This document shows positions 8,180 through 16,761 of a stretch of 64,000 nucleotides of DNA, piece after piece; within the stretch, counting starts at the first letter, position 1, and the number at the start of each line of letters is the position of its first letter. The DNA lies in contig JBPWQW010000001.1 of NCBI GenBank assembly GCA_051814705.1, forward strand, positions 248,001 to 312,000, given 5' to 3'. Source of the stretch: Geojedonia sp051814705. GTDB lineage: Bacteria; Bacteroidota; Bacteroidia; Flavobacteriales; Flavobacteriaceae. Below the pieces are notes generated by a model. The model saw nothing but the letters and a program-made list of their open reading frames with translations, made no database searches and was not told the DNA's origin. The translations under genes were made by a program, and so were the position numbers.

Positions 8180-9409
8180 TTATGAAACCGCCTTTAGTTT
8201 CTTTAAGGTCGTTTTGGTCAATTTATCTTCAGCATAGGATTTGGTAACATTCAATTTCTTGACATCCGAACTGGGTAACTCAAACATGGCATCGGTTAAT
8301 ATTTCTTCACAAAGTGAACGCAAGCCTCTTGCTCCCAGTTTATACTCGATAGCTTTTTGAACAATAAAATCCAAAGCACCATCGGTAATGGTAAAATCGA
8401 CATGATCCATTGAAAACAATTTTTTGTATTGTTTAATAATGGCATTTTTAGGTTCGGTTAAAATGGCGCGAAGGGTATCGGCATCCAACGGATCCATATA
8501 AGTCAATACTGGTAAACGCCCAATAATCTCTGGTATCAATCCAAAATCCTTTAAATCCTTTGGAATAATATATTGTAGCATATTATTCACATCAATGGTG
8601 TCTTCATGTGGCGCTTTATACCCAATAGCCGCCATATTTAAGCGTTTTGAGATAAACCGTTCAATTCCATCAAAAGCACCTCCTGCAAAAAACAAGATGT
8701 GTTCGGTATTGACCTCAATAAACTTTTGATCGGGATGTTTACGCCCTCCTTTTGGTGGCACATTGACTGTAGTTCCTTCTAACAACTTTAGTAAGGCTTG
8801 TTGCACTCCTTCACCTGAAACATCTCGTGTGATTGAAGGGTTATCACTTTTTCTGGCAATCTTATCAATCTCATCAATAAAAACGATCCCTTTTTCTGCT
8901 TTTTCAAGATTATAATCGGCAGCCTGTAATAACCGTGTTAAAATGCTCTCGACGTCTTCACCTACATACCCTGCCTCAGTAAGTACTGTGGCATCGACGA
9001 TGGCCAAAGGCACATTAAGCATTTTGGCAATGGTTTTTGCCATTAAGGTTTTACCCGTTCCTGTTTGGCCCACCATTATGATATTACTCTTTTGTATTTC
9101 AATATCATCAGCATCTGCGGGTTGTAACAAACGTTTATAGTGGTTATAAACGGCTACAGACATTACTTTTTTACTGTATTCTTGACCTATAATATATTCG
9201 TCAAGAAATGCTTTTATTTGTTGTGGCTTTTTGAGCATTAATTCTGATGAAAGTTCAGAATTTCCTGTTTGTTTAGATTCTTCCAAAACTATCCCATGGG
9301 CCTGTTCGATGCATCGATCACATATATGGGCATCCAAACCTGCAATCAACAAATTGGTTTCTGGCTTTTTCCTACCACAAAATGAACATTCTAATTCTTC
9401 CTTTGCCAT
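8180..9409 (-). CDS. clpX: ATP-dependent Clp protease ATPase subunit ClpX
   Basis: The 409-residue protein is the unfoldase that feeds substrates to ClpP. The N-terminal zinc-binding domain has Cys8, Cys11, Cys30 and Cys33; Walker A is GQTGTGKT (114-121); the substrate-gripping pore loop is GYVG (147-150); Walker B is IVFIDEIDK a little further on; the GAFDGIERF-type segment and the arginine-bearing ISKRLN follow. It lies after tig and clpP on the same strand, the usual order, but 138 bp downstream of clpP, so it may also have its own promoter. It ends just before the strong terminator at 8119-8167. Confidence 0.97.
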   Translation of the reverse strand: MAKEELECSFCGRKKPETNLLIAGLDAHICDRCIEQAHGIVLEESKQTGNSELSSELMLKKPQQIKAFLDEYIIGQEYSKKVMSVAVYNHYKRLLQPADADDIEIQKSNIIMVGQTGTGKTLMAKTIAKMLNVPLAIVDATVLTEAGYVGEDVESILTRLLQAADYNLEKAEKGIVFIDEIDKIARKSDNPSITRDVSGEGVQQALLKLLEGTTVNVPPKGGRKHPDQKFIEVNTEHILFFAGGAFDGIERFISKRLNMAAIGYKAPHEDTIDVNNMLQYIIPKDLKDFGLIPEIIGRLPVLTYMDPLDADTLRAILTEPKNAIIKQYKKLFSMDHVDFTITDGALDFIVQKAIEYKLGARGLRSLCEEILTDAMFELPSSDVKKLNVTKSYAEDKLTKTTLKKLKAVS

Positions 9410-9547
9410 AAAATCTTAAAAATTTCAATATTTAAATATCAATAATTTGATACTGTGTGCTTTATCGTTGAACAATATTACTAAATTGTTCTGGATATAG
9501 AGATTTCTCAACTACTCTAAAAATGAGAGCCAAGCTTTTAAATTTTC

Positions 9548-10222
9548 TTAATTACGAGATAAAACTTCGTCAATCATACCATACTTTAAAGCTTTATCCG
9601 CTTTCATCCAGAAATCACGGTCACTATCTTCATATACTTTATCGTATTCTTGACCGGTGTGCTTACTTATAATTTTATACAACTCTTCTTTTAAAGTCAT
9701 AATCTCTCTTGCTGTAATTTCAATATCACTAGCTTGACCTTGCGCCCCACCCAAAGGTTGGTGAATCATGACTCGCGAGTGTGTCAAGCCGCTGCGTTTG
9801 CCTTTTTCTCCGGCACACAACAATACGGCCGCCATAGATGCTGCCATACCAGTACAAATCGTGGCTACATCGGGCTTGATAAGTTGCATAGTGTCATAAA
9901 TTCCCAGTCCAGCATAAACACCTCCGCCAGGAGAATTGATATATATTTGAATATCTTTAGAAGCGTCTGTGCTCTCTAAAAACAGCAATTGTGCCTGAAT
10001 AATATTGGCGACTTGATCATTTATTGTGGTGCCCATAAAGATGATTCTGTCCATCATTAAACGGGAAAACACGTCAAAAATTGCAATATTCATTTGGCGC
10101 TCCTCAATGATATTTGGCGTTAAACCCACAGGATACATACTACTTAAAATTTTGTTGTAGTACATACTGTTGATGCCTTGATCTTTTATAGCGAATTTTT
10201 CAAATTCTTTTCCGTAATCCAT
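9548..10222 (-). CDS. clpP: ATP-dependent Clp protease proteolytic subunit ClpP
   Basis: The 224-residue serine protease has the complete catalytic triad: Ser129 in GMAASMAA, His154 in MIHQPLGG and Asp203 in DRDFW, with the same spacing as E. coli ClpP (25 and 49 residues). The first ~30 residues form the propeptide plus axial-loop region. It assembles into the tetradecamer that degrades proteins delivered by ClpX. It lies 86 bp downstream of tig, with a terminator-like hairpin between them, so part of the tig transcript probably stops before clpP. Confidence 0.97.
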   Translation of the reverse strand: MDYGKEFEKFAIKDQGINSMYYNKILSSMYPVGLTPNIIEERQMNIAIFDVFSRLMMDRIIFMGTTINDQVANIIQAQLLFLESTDASKDIQIYINSPGGGVYAGLGIYDTMQLIKPDVATICTGMAASMAAVLLCAGEKGKRSGLTHSRVMIHQPLGGAQGQASDIEITAREIMTLKEELYKIISKHTGQEYDKVYEDSDRDFWMKADKALKYGMIDEVLSRN

Positions 10223-10245
10223 GTTTTTATTACTAATTAATTGAT

Positions 10246-10281
10246 GAAAAAAGAGCGCAAAACCACTCTGTTTTACGCTCT
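10246..10281 (-). terminator. Terminator between tig and clpP
   Basis: Read on the minus strand, a 12-bp stem with one mismatch (10270-10281 with 10252-10263, loop of 6) runs into at least six T residues. It can uncouple tig from clpP, either as a full terminator or as partial read-through. Confidence 0.75.
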
Positions 10282-10308
10282 AAATATAATGATTTATTCT
10301 GTAAACGA

Positions 10309-11631
10309 TTAACTATAGAATTCTTTAACAAAGTCGTCATAGGTAATTTCTTTGACTTTAAGATTTGCTTCAGATTTATATAAAGTCAATAATTTTTGAC
10401 TCATTAGTTGTTCAGACAAACGCTTTACTTCATCTTTATTTGACAAAATACGAGCTGCAATATCTTCCAACTCTTTATCTGCCGGATCCATTTGGCCAAA
10501 TTGCGCCATTTGTGTTTTAATCATCTGTTTGGCATGATCTTTCAAATCATCAAAGGTCACTTGAAGCTTATGAGTTTCAATCAATTTACCTTCAATCAAC
10601 TGATAACGCATGCTTTTTTCAGATTTCTCATATTCTTCTTTTGCCTGATCCGCGTCCATTTGCTCCTCGCCTGCAGTCTGCATCCATTTTTGTAAGAATG
10701 AAGAAGGCAAATCGAATTTAGTGTTAGCTACCAAATATTCTGTTACATCATTTAACAGTTTTTGGTCTGCCTGTTGCGTAAATTGTTTTTCAGAATCTTC
10801 CTTAATTTTTTTCTTTAATTCAGTAACTGAAGTCACAACTCCTTTTCCAAACAATTTATCAAACAAATCTTGGTCTAGATCAGCCAATTCTCTTTTATTA
10901 ATTTCTTTGATGGTAAACTCTACCTCGATATCCAAACCATGAGCGTCATCATGAGATACTTTTAAAAAGTGCATAATATCGTGATCATCCTTAAATAAGC
11001 CTTTTGTTTTTAAAGTTATGATATCCCCAACTTTTGAACCTATAATAGCTTTTTCGGCAGCTTTCGATTTTAATTTATCAAGCGTAAGCGTAGCCGAATT
11101 ATTGATGCCTTTATCTTCGTTTACGAAATCGCCAGTTATTTCGAAATCTTTAGCCACAACATCTTGTGACACTAATTTACCGTACTGCTTTCTAATATGC
11201 TCTACTTGATTTTTCAGCATTTTTTCGTCAGCAACAATATTGTATTGAAGAATCGCTTTTTTAGATTTCAAATTGACCTCAAATTCTGGAGCCAGACCCA
11301 ATTCGAACTCAAATGAAAATTGATCGGCATCCCAATCTAAATTATCCTGTGGTTTTGGTAATGGATTTCCTAAAACATCGAGTTTTTCTTCAGTGAGATA
11401 TTTGTTCAAGGCGTCTTGCAACAACTTATTGACCTCATCAACTAGAACCGCTTTACCATATTGCTTTTTGACCATGGTCATTGGTACATGCCCTTTTCTA
11501 AAACCCGGTATATTAGCCGATTTACGGTAATCTAAAAGGATCTTTTCAACTTTATCGCTATAATCTTCTTTAGCGATATCTACCTTTACAACTGCATTTA
11601 AGGCGTCAATGTTTTCTCTTGTAATATTCAT
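10309..11631 (-). CDS. tig: Trigger factor, ribosome-associated chaperone
   Basis: The 440-residue protein meets nascent chains at the ribosome exit. The N-terminal ribosome-binding domain is clear, with the signature IPGFRKGHVP at about 41-50 (E. coli GFRxGKxP). The middle PPIase-like domain (about 150-245) is weakly conserved, as usual in Bacteroidota, and the C-terminal part is helical and charged. It is first in the tig-clpP-clpX row and has a near-ideal promoter 24 bp upstream of its start. Confidence 0.95.
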   Translation of the reverse strand: MNITRENIDALNAVVKVDIAKEDYSDKVEKILLDYRKSANIPGFRKGHVPMTMVKKQYGKAVLVDEVNKLLQDALNKYLTEEKLDVLGNPLPKPQDNLDWDADQFSFEFELGLAPEFEVNLKSKKAILQYNIVADEKMLKNQVEHIRKQYGKLVSQDVVAKDFEITGDFVNEDKGINNSATLTLDKLKSKAAEKAIIGSKVGDIITLKTKGLFKDDHDIMHFLKVSHDDAHGLDIEVEFTIKEINKRELADLDQDLFDKLFGKGVVTSVTELKKKIKEDSEKQFTQQADQKLLNDVTEYLVANTKFDLPSSFLQKWMQTAGEEQMDADQAKEEYEKSEKSMRYQLIEGKLIETHKLQVTFDDLKDHAKQMIKTQMAQFGQMDPADKELEDIAARILSNKDEVKRLSEQLMSQKLLTLYKSEANLKVKEITYDDFVKEFYS

Positions 11632-11654
11632 TATTTCATTATAAAATTGGGTGG

Positions 11655-11685
11655 CAAAAATACAATATTTTTAATACCCAACAAA
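11655..11685 (-). promoter_or_regulatory. tig promoter, Bacteroidota consensus
   Basis: On the minus strand: TTTG (11685-11682), exactly 19 bases, then TATTTTTG (11662-11655), a full match to TTTG-N19-TAnnTTTG. The tig ATG lies 24 bases beyond the -7 box, giving a leader of roughly 16-20 bases. Confidence 0.8.
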
Positions 11686-11709
11686 GTTTTTAATAGGCTG
11701 TAATTCAGC

Positions 11710-12057
11710 TTATTTTTTTTCTTCTTTTAATGAGGAATGAAGGATGGACTGTAATAGGGATAAAAGGATGCTAAATAGCAATGCCGTCCAGAAGCTACTT
11801 ACCGAAAATCCGCCAATAAATTTATCGGCCAATAAAATAATCCCAGCATTGATTACCAACAAAAATAGACCCAAAGTCATTACGGTTATTGGCAATGTGA
11901 GGATAATTAAAATAGGTTTTAAAATGGCATTTAGAAAGGCTAAAACAGCAGCGACAATAATTGCAGTTGTAAAACTTTCTACACCAACCCCAGGCAAAAA
12001 ATTAGCCAAGACCAAAACAGCGATTGCAGTGAGTAAAATACGGAAGAGCAGGTTCAT
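11710..12057 (-). CDS. Small membrane protein, phage holin superfamily IV (PF04020)
   Basis: A 115-residue protein of four hydrophobic segments with the pattern NFLPGVGVESF near residue 19-29 and FLNAILKPILIILTLPITVMTLGLF at about 41-65, both typical of the PF04020 family. Despite the holin label these are chromosomal proteins of unknown function in many bacteria; nothing phage-like surrounds this gene. It lies between tig (about 80 bp) and the esterase gene on the same strand. Confidence 0.8.
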   Translation of the reverse strand: MNLLFRILLTAIAVLVLANFLPGVGVESFTTAIIVAAVLAFLNAILKPILIILTLPITVMTLGLFLLVINAGIILLADKFIGGFSVSSFWTALLFSILLSLLQSILHSSLKEEKK

Positions 12058-12118
12058 TGTTTAAGCTTTTTTGTTAGATTTTTTAGTTCTATTGTTTTAA
12101 AATAGAAAAGAAATATAA

Positions 12119-12889
12119 TCAATTTCGAATAAAATCAAGGGTTTCTTTAAAAAAATCAGTGGGGTTTTCAGCATGAAGCCAGTGACCAGCATTTGAGATG
12201 GTTACTATTTTCGCCTTTGGAAATTGTCTTTTAATACCCTCCTCGTCTGTTAAAGCTATATATTCTGATCGATCACCACGTAAAAACAGACTGTTCTTCT
12301 CAAACTTTAAATGCGTTGGTAAAGCTTCTCCAATTTCAGAAACATTTTCTTTTAAAACTTCCAAATTCATGCGCAAAGCCAATTGCCCTTTGGTTTTCCA
12401 GAAGAGATTTTTGAGCAAAAATTGCCGCGTGCCAAAATCGGACACGAATCGGCTTAGTTGTTGATCGGCTTGACCTCGACTTTTGACAATTGAAAAATCC
12501 AGACTATCTAATCCTTCTAAAATGGCATCATGATGAATTGGGTAAAATCGCGGAGCAATATCAGCAATAATGAGTTTTGAAACCAGATCGGGATATTTGG
12601 CTGCAAAGAGCATAGCGGTTTTTCCGCCCATGGAATGGCCAAGTAAGATGATATCTTTAAGATCATGTGATTCGCAATAACGCTTTAAATCTTCCACCAA
12701 AACTTCATAATTAAACTCGTTATGATGAAAGCTATGCCCATGGTTTCGTTGATCTACTAAATGAACTTGAAATCCTTCTTCACTATACTTTAAACCTAGT
12801 GTTTTCCAGTTATCACCCGTTCCCAAAAATCCGTGAAGAATTACAAATGGCTTTCCTTGGCCCAATATGTTGGAGTGCAATTGCATCAT
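12119..12889 (-). CDS. Alpha/beta hydrolase, YbfF-like esterase
   Basis: The 256-residue protein has the alpha/beta hydrolase pattern HGFLGTGDNW (oxyanion region, 19-28), the nucleophile elbow GHSMGG with Ser86, and NAGHWLHAENP near the C-terminus with the catalytic His at about 236. The order and spacing resemble E. coli YbfF, which hydrolyses short acyl esters. The ATG overlaps the pdxJ stop codon by four bases (ATGA), so the two are translationally coupled. The in vivo substrate is unknown. Confidence 0.85.
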   Translation of the reverse strand: MMQLHSNILGQGKPFVILHGFLGTGDNWKTLGLKYSEEGFQVHLVDQRNHGHSFHHNEFNYEVLVEDLKRYCESHDLKDIILLGHSMGGKTAMLFAAKYPDLVSKLIIADIAPRFYPIHHDAILEGLDSLDFSIVKSRGQADQQLSRFVSDFGTRQFLLKNLFWKTKGQLALRMNLEVLKENVSEIGEALPTHLKFEKNSLFLRGDRSEYIALTDEEGIKRQFPKAKIVTISNAGHWLHAENPTDFFKETLDFIRN

Positions 12890-13599
12890 CCTAACCTGTA
12901 TAAATACATTTGAATCACATTTTCAATTCCAAGATACAAACTTTCAGAAATTAAGGCATGACCTATAGACACTTCCAACAATCCAGGAACATTATCTTTA
13001 AAAAACTTGATATTGTCCAAGGACAAGTCGTGACCCGCGTTAACCCCTAGCCCTAATGTATTGGCTAATTCAGCACATTGAGTATAGGGTGCAATTGCTG
13101 TTTTGTTTCCCAGATTATATTGATGGGCAAAAGCTTCAGTGTACAGTTCTATTCTATCTGTGCCAGTCTCCTTGGCGCCTTCAATCTGCTTTAAAACGGG
13201 ATCGACAAAAACGGAAGTCCGGATACCGTTTTTTTGAAACTCCTTAATGACTTCGACTAAAAAACTTTTATGTTTAATCGTGTCCCAACCAGCATTTGAT
13301 GTAATGGCATCATCTGCATCAGGAACCAAGGTCACTTGAGTTGGCTTAACTTCTAAAACGATATCAATAAATTTTTGAATGGGGTTGCCTTCAATATTGT
13401 ATTCGGTATGCACAACTGGCTTCAAATCGTAAACATCTTGATAACGAATATGCCTTTCGTCGGGTCTTGGGTGAATGGTTACCCCTTCAGCACCAAAACG
13501 TTGTACATCTTTGGCGAACTGCACGAGATTTGGTGTATCACCCCCTCTAGAATTTCGCAACGTCGCTATCTTATTAATATTTACACTTAACTTGGTCAT
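12886..13599 (-). CDS. pdxJ: Pyridoxine 5'-phosphate synthase PdxJ
   Basis: A 237-residue TIM-barrel enzyme that joins 1-deoxyxylulose 5-phosphate and 3-amino-2-oxopropyl phosphate to make vitamin B6. The open frame extends 13 codons further upstream to 13638, but the ATG at 13599 is chosen because the family begins with LSVNINKIATLRNSRGG right after it. Visible marks are GAEGVTIHPRPDERHI, the SVFVDP block and HDLSLDN near the C-terminal third. It overlaps the esterase gene by four bases and is divergent from the CBS gene, 87 bp apart. Confidence 0.95.
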   Translation of the reverse strand: MTKLSVNINKIATLRNSRGGDTPNLVQFAKDVQRFGAEGVTIHPRPDERHIRYQDVYDLKPVVHTEYNIEGNPIQKFIDIVLEVKPTQVTLVPDADDAITSNAGWDTIKHKSFLVEVIKEFQKNGIRTSVFVDPVLKQIEGAKETGTDRIELYTEAFAHQYNLGNKTAIAPYTQCAELANTLGLGVNAGHDLSLDNIKFFKDNVPGLLEVSIGHALISESLYLGIENVIQMYLYRLG

Positions 13600-13686
13600 G
13601 CTATCTGTTTTAGTTGACAAAAATACAAAGTAGAACATGCATTTTGTAGTTATTTTTAATTAATTTGCACTAGAAATTAAGCTTAT

Positions 13687-14343
13687 ATGTGGTTACAACA
13701 ATACATCATAAATGATATTAAACCCATTAATATCCAAGCAAAAATCAGTGATTTAAAACTGCTTTTTAATGAGCTTACCTATTCTCACATTCCTGTTGAA
13801 AATGATGGCGTTTATTTAGGCTGCATTTCTGAAAACGATGCCCATTGTTTTGAAAGCGACTTGATAATAAAAGACTGTAATTACGCTTTTGAAGGCTTTT
13901 ATGTCAGAAACACCACCAATTGGTTAGATGTTTTAGAAACTTTTGCTAAAAACTCGTGTAATATCATGCCCGTTCTAAATGAACATAATACCTATTTGGG
14001 GTATTATGAACTTAATGACATCATCAGTTTATTTAGTGAAACGCCTTTTTTTGCCGAACCAGGCAGCATTCTCATTATCGAAAAAGGAATTCAAGATTAT
14101 TCTTTTAGTGAAATTAGCCAGATTGTTGAGTCCAATAATGGTAAAATTTTAGGAACTTTTGTTTCAAAAGTTGAAAGTGACCTGATACAAATCACCCTTA
14201 AAATTGGCAATACTGGATTAAATGATGTCATTCAATCCTTTAGAAGATACAGTTACAATATTATTTTAGGGCATGAGCAGGACACCTATGTGGAAAGCCT
14301 AAAAGAACGATCGGAGTACCTTAAAAAATACCTTAACATTTAA
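13687..14343 (+). CDS. CBS domain protein
   Basis: A 218-residue cytosolic protein with two weak CBS motifs in the first 120 residues (for example SHIPVENDGVYLGCISENDA at 37-56 and NIMPVLNEHNTYLGYYELND at about 97-116), followed by an ACT-like region (about 130-210). CBS pairs usually bind adenosyl nucleotides and control a partner. It ends three bases before nadK, so the two are almost certainly co-transcribed. A role in sensing adenylates for NAD(P) metabolism is a reasonable guess but not shown. Confidence 0.8.
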   Translation: MWLQQYIINDIKPINIQAKISDLKLLFNELTYSHIPVENDGVYLGCISENDAHCFESDLIIKDCNYAFEGFYVRNTTNWLDVLETFAKNSCNIMPVLNEHNTYLGYYELNDIISLFSETPFFAEPGSILIIEKGIQDYSFSEISQIVESNNGKILGTFVSKVESDLIQITLKIGNTGLNDVIQSFRRYSYNIILGHEQDTYVESLKERSEYLKKYLNI

Positions 14344-14346
14344 GAA

Positions 14347-15231
14347 ATGAAGCTAGCCATTTATGGTCAATCCTATAATAATAATACCCGAAAGAGTATC
14401 CATACTTTACTTGACCTATTATTGCATAAAAAGGTAGATGTAAGTATAGAAAATGAGTTTTTTAACGATATAAAAAAAGGGAAGGGTTCTGCTGAAACCT
14501 ATCATGCTTTTAAAACATTTAAAACTCTTGATCAAACATTTGACTTACTTATTAGTATAGGTGGCGACGGCACTATTTTAAGGGCTATAACCTTTGTAAA
14601 GGATCTGCTAATACCAATTGTAGGTATAAATACAGGGCGTTTAGGGTTTTTATCTACTATTCAAACCGATGAAATAGAAGGTGCTGTCAATCATATTTTA
14701 AATGGAAACTTCAAAATTTCGGAACGAACCCTATTAAGTGTTGAAACCAATCCTGAAAACAAGGACATCAGCACATTAAATTTTGCATTAAACGAAATTG
14801 CGGTAAGCAGAAAGAATACTTCGGCGATGATTAAGGTTGAAACCCATTTAAATGACGAATATTTAACCTCGTATTGGGCCGACGGCCTAATTGTATCAAC
14901 GCCAACTGGATCAACGGGTTATTCATTAAGTTGTGGTGGACCAGTGATCACTCCAAATGCAGATAGTTTTGTGCTCACCCCCATAGCGCCTCATAATCTA
15001 AATGCAAGACCACTTGTTATACCTAATGACACCGAAATTAAGCTTAAAGTTGAAGGTCGTGAGGCACATTATTTAATGTCTTTGGATTCCAGAATTGCAA
15101 CCCTTCATAACGCCACAATAATAACCATTAAAAAAGCTTCATTTAAAATAAAAATGGTCGAGCTCATAAATGAAAGCTTTATAGACACGCTTCGCAAAAA
15201 ATTGCTCTGGGGAGAAGATAAACGCAATTAA
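14347..15231 (+). CDS. nadK: NAD kinase
   Basis: The 294-residue enzyme makes NADP from NAD with ATP or polyphosphate. It has the catalytic GGDGT motif (72-76), NTGRLGFLS about 20 residues later, and the substrate-binding TPTGSTGYSLSCGGP segment in the C-terminal half. Length is normal. It lies three bases after the CBS gene. A 99-bp gap with a -7 box separates it from DUF6089, which probably starts a new transcript. Confidence 0.96.
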   Translation: MKLAIYGQSYNNNTRKSIHTLLDLLLHKKVDVSIENEFFNDIKKGKGSAETYHAFKTFKTLDQTFDLLISIGGDGTILRAITFVKDLLIPIVGINTGRLGFLSTIQTDEIEGAVNHILNGNFKISERTLLSVETNPENKDISTLNFALNEIAVSRKNTSAMIKVETHLNDEYLTSYWADGLIVSTPTGSTGYSLSCGGPVITPNADSFVLTPIAPHNLNARPLVIPNDTEIKLKVEGREAHYLMSLDSRIATLHNATIITIKKASFKIKMVELINESFIDTLRKKLLWGEDKRN

Positions 15232-15305
15232 ACAATAAAACCCTATAAATTTTGTTTATCTGTAATACTATTTGTTTCAAATTATTATAGGCTAATCTTA
15301 TTTAT

Positions 15306-15313
15306 TATATTTG
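15306..15313 (+). promoter_or_regulatory. -7 box upstream of the DUF6089-uppS-bamA cluster
   Basis: TATATTTG, an exact TAnnTTTG match, 17 bases before the ATG. No TTG is found at the expected 19-21 base distance upstream, so only the -7 element is supported. Confidence 0.5.
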
Positions 15314-15330
15314 CAAACTTTTAAAAATTT

Positions 15331-16020
15331 ATGAGGTATTTATTCCTGTTTTTATTAAGTATGTTTTTTACACAATCAGGTCAATCACAAATCTATGAAG
15401 TCGGGGTGTTTGTTGGTGGCAGTAATTTTATTGGTGACGTAGGTGCCACAAATTATATTTCCCCCAATCAAACTGCTTTTGGCGGTGTTTTTAAATGGAA
15501 CAGAAGTCCAAGACATTCGCTTAGAGTATCTTTAATATATACAAATATTGAAGGACAAGATTCAAAATCTGATGACCCAAGACGCATGAAACGAGGATAC
15601 AGTTTTGATAATAGTTTATTAGAAATTTCAGCAGGTATGGAATTTACTTTTTTGGATTTCAACTTACATGATGGCGCTAGAAAATCAACGCCCTATTTAT
15701 ATACTGGCTTAAGTATGGCCAATCATGATAATTATTTTTTTGATGCAAGCGGTGTTTATACTTCTGAAGATACAACGAGTTGGGCCTTTGGCATACCTAT
15801 GGTATTAGGTTTTAAAACCACGGTCTCCAATAGTTTTATATTAGGTCTAGAGATTGGAGTTCGGTATACGTTTTCAGATGAGTTGGACGGCAGCGTTCCA
15901 GATGCAACATATAGACAACAATTTAGTTTTGGAAACACAAACAGTAATGATTGGTACGTATTTTCTGGGTTTACGATTACCTATACTTTTGGTGAAAAAC
16001 CTTGCTATTGTAATTTTTAA
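15331..16020 (+). CDS. DUF6089 family outer-membrane beta-barrel protein
   Basis: A 229-residue protein with a signal peptide (MRYLFLFLLSMFFTQSGQSQ) and alternating beta strands ending in an aromatic-rich strand, typical of a small outer-membrane barrel. The YEVGVFVGGSNFIGDVG start and the GVFKWNRSPRHSLRVSL block match the DUF6089 family found upstream of uppS and bamA throughout Flavobacteriaceae. Its stop codon is immediately followed by the uppS ATG (no gap), so it is in the envelope operon. Function unknown; context suggests a link with outer-membrane assembly. Confidence 0.82.
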   Translation: MRYLFLFLLSMFFTQSGQSQIYEVGVFVGGSNFIGDVGATNYISPNQTAFGGVFKWNRSPRHSLRVSLIYTNIEGQDSKSDDPRRMKRGYSFDNSLLEISAGMEFTFLDFNLHDGARKSTPYLYTGLSMANHDNYFFDASGVYTSEDTTSWAFGIPMVLGFKTTVSNSFILGLEIGVRYTFSDELDGSVPDATYRQQFSFGNTNSNDWYVFSGFTITYTFGEKPCYCNF

Positions 16021-16761
16021 ATGACCTTAAAAGACCAAATCGATATTGCCAAATTACCAAATCATCTAGCCATTATTATGGATGGCAATGGGAGATGGGC
16101 AAAGCAAAAAGGAATGCTCAGAATTTTTGGCCATGAAAAGGGCAGCAAATCGGTACGAGACATTGTTGAAGCCAGTGCAGAACTTGGCATAAAGTGTCTT
16201 ACTCTTTATGCATTTTCAACCGAAAATTGGAAAAGACCAAAAAAAGAAGTACAAACTCTCATGAATCTTTTGGTGACGTCCCTTAAAAAAGAAATCAAGA
16301 CTCTTCAGGATAATAACATTAAACTTTCAGCCATTGGGTGTTTGGAAGATTTACCCAAAAAAGCCTACAAAGAATTATTTGAAGTTATTGAAAAAACCAA
16401 AGATAATTCAAGGATGACCTTAACATTAGCCTTAAGTTATGGGTCTAGGGAAGAACTAATATCGGTTATAAAAGAATTAGCCCATAAAGTTAAAAATAAT
16501 ATAATTTCTGTCGAAAATATTGACGAATCAATTATAAATAAGCATCTTTACACGCGAAAATTACCAGACGTCGATTTGTTAATTAGAACGAGTGGAGAAC
16601 AAAGAATAAGTAATTTTCTGTTATGGCAAATTGCTTATGCCGAATTGTATTTTACAGATACCTTTTGGCCTGATTTCAAAAAAAATAACTTATACGAAGC
16701 TTTGATCAGCTATCAACAAAGAGAAAGACGATTTGGAAAAACAAGTGAACAACTCAGCTAA
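16021..16761 (+). CDS. uppS: Isoprenyl transferase (undecaprenyl diphosphate synthase)
   Basis: The 246-residue cis-prenyltransferase makes the C55 carrier lipid for peptidoglycan and surface polysaccharides. The active-site block IIMDGNGRWAKQKGM is at about 19-33, SVRDIVEA follows, and DLLIRTSGEQRISNFLLWQ near residue 185-203 is the second signature. It is followed by bamA with an overlap that depends on the bamA start. This neighbour order is standard in the family. Confidence 0.96.
   Translation: MTLKDQIDIAKLPNHLAIIMDGNGRWAKQKGMLRIFGHEKGSKSVRDIVEASAELGIKCLTLYAFSTENWKRPKKEVQTLMNLLVTSLKKEIKTLQDNNIKLSAIGCLEDLPKKAYKELFEVIEKTKDNSRMTLTLALSYGSREELISVIKELAHKVKNNIISVENIDESIINKHLYTRKLPDVDLLIRTSGEQRISNFLLWQIAYAELYFTDTFWPDFKKNNLYEALISYQQRERRFGKTSEQLS

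Noticed and set aside
11710..12057. Phage holin-like protein as a sign of a prophage
   Set aside because: PF04020 proteins are ordinary chromosomal membrane proteins and no phage gene is near.
12064..12118. AT-rich hairpin as a terminator after the esterase/holin-like genes
   Set aside because: The possible stem is only seven A/T pairs with a seven-base loop, too weak to call.
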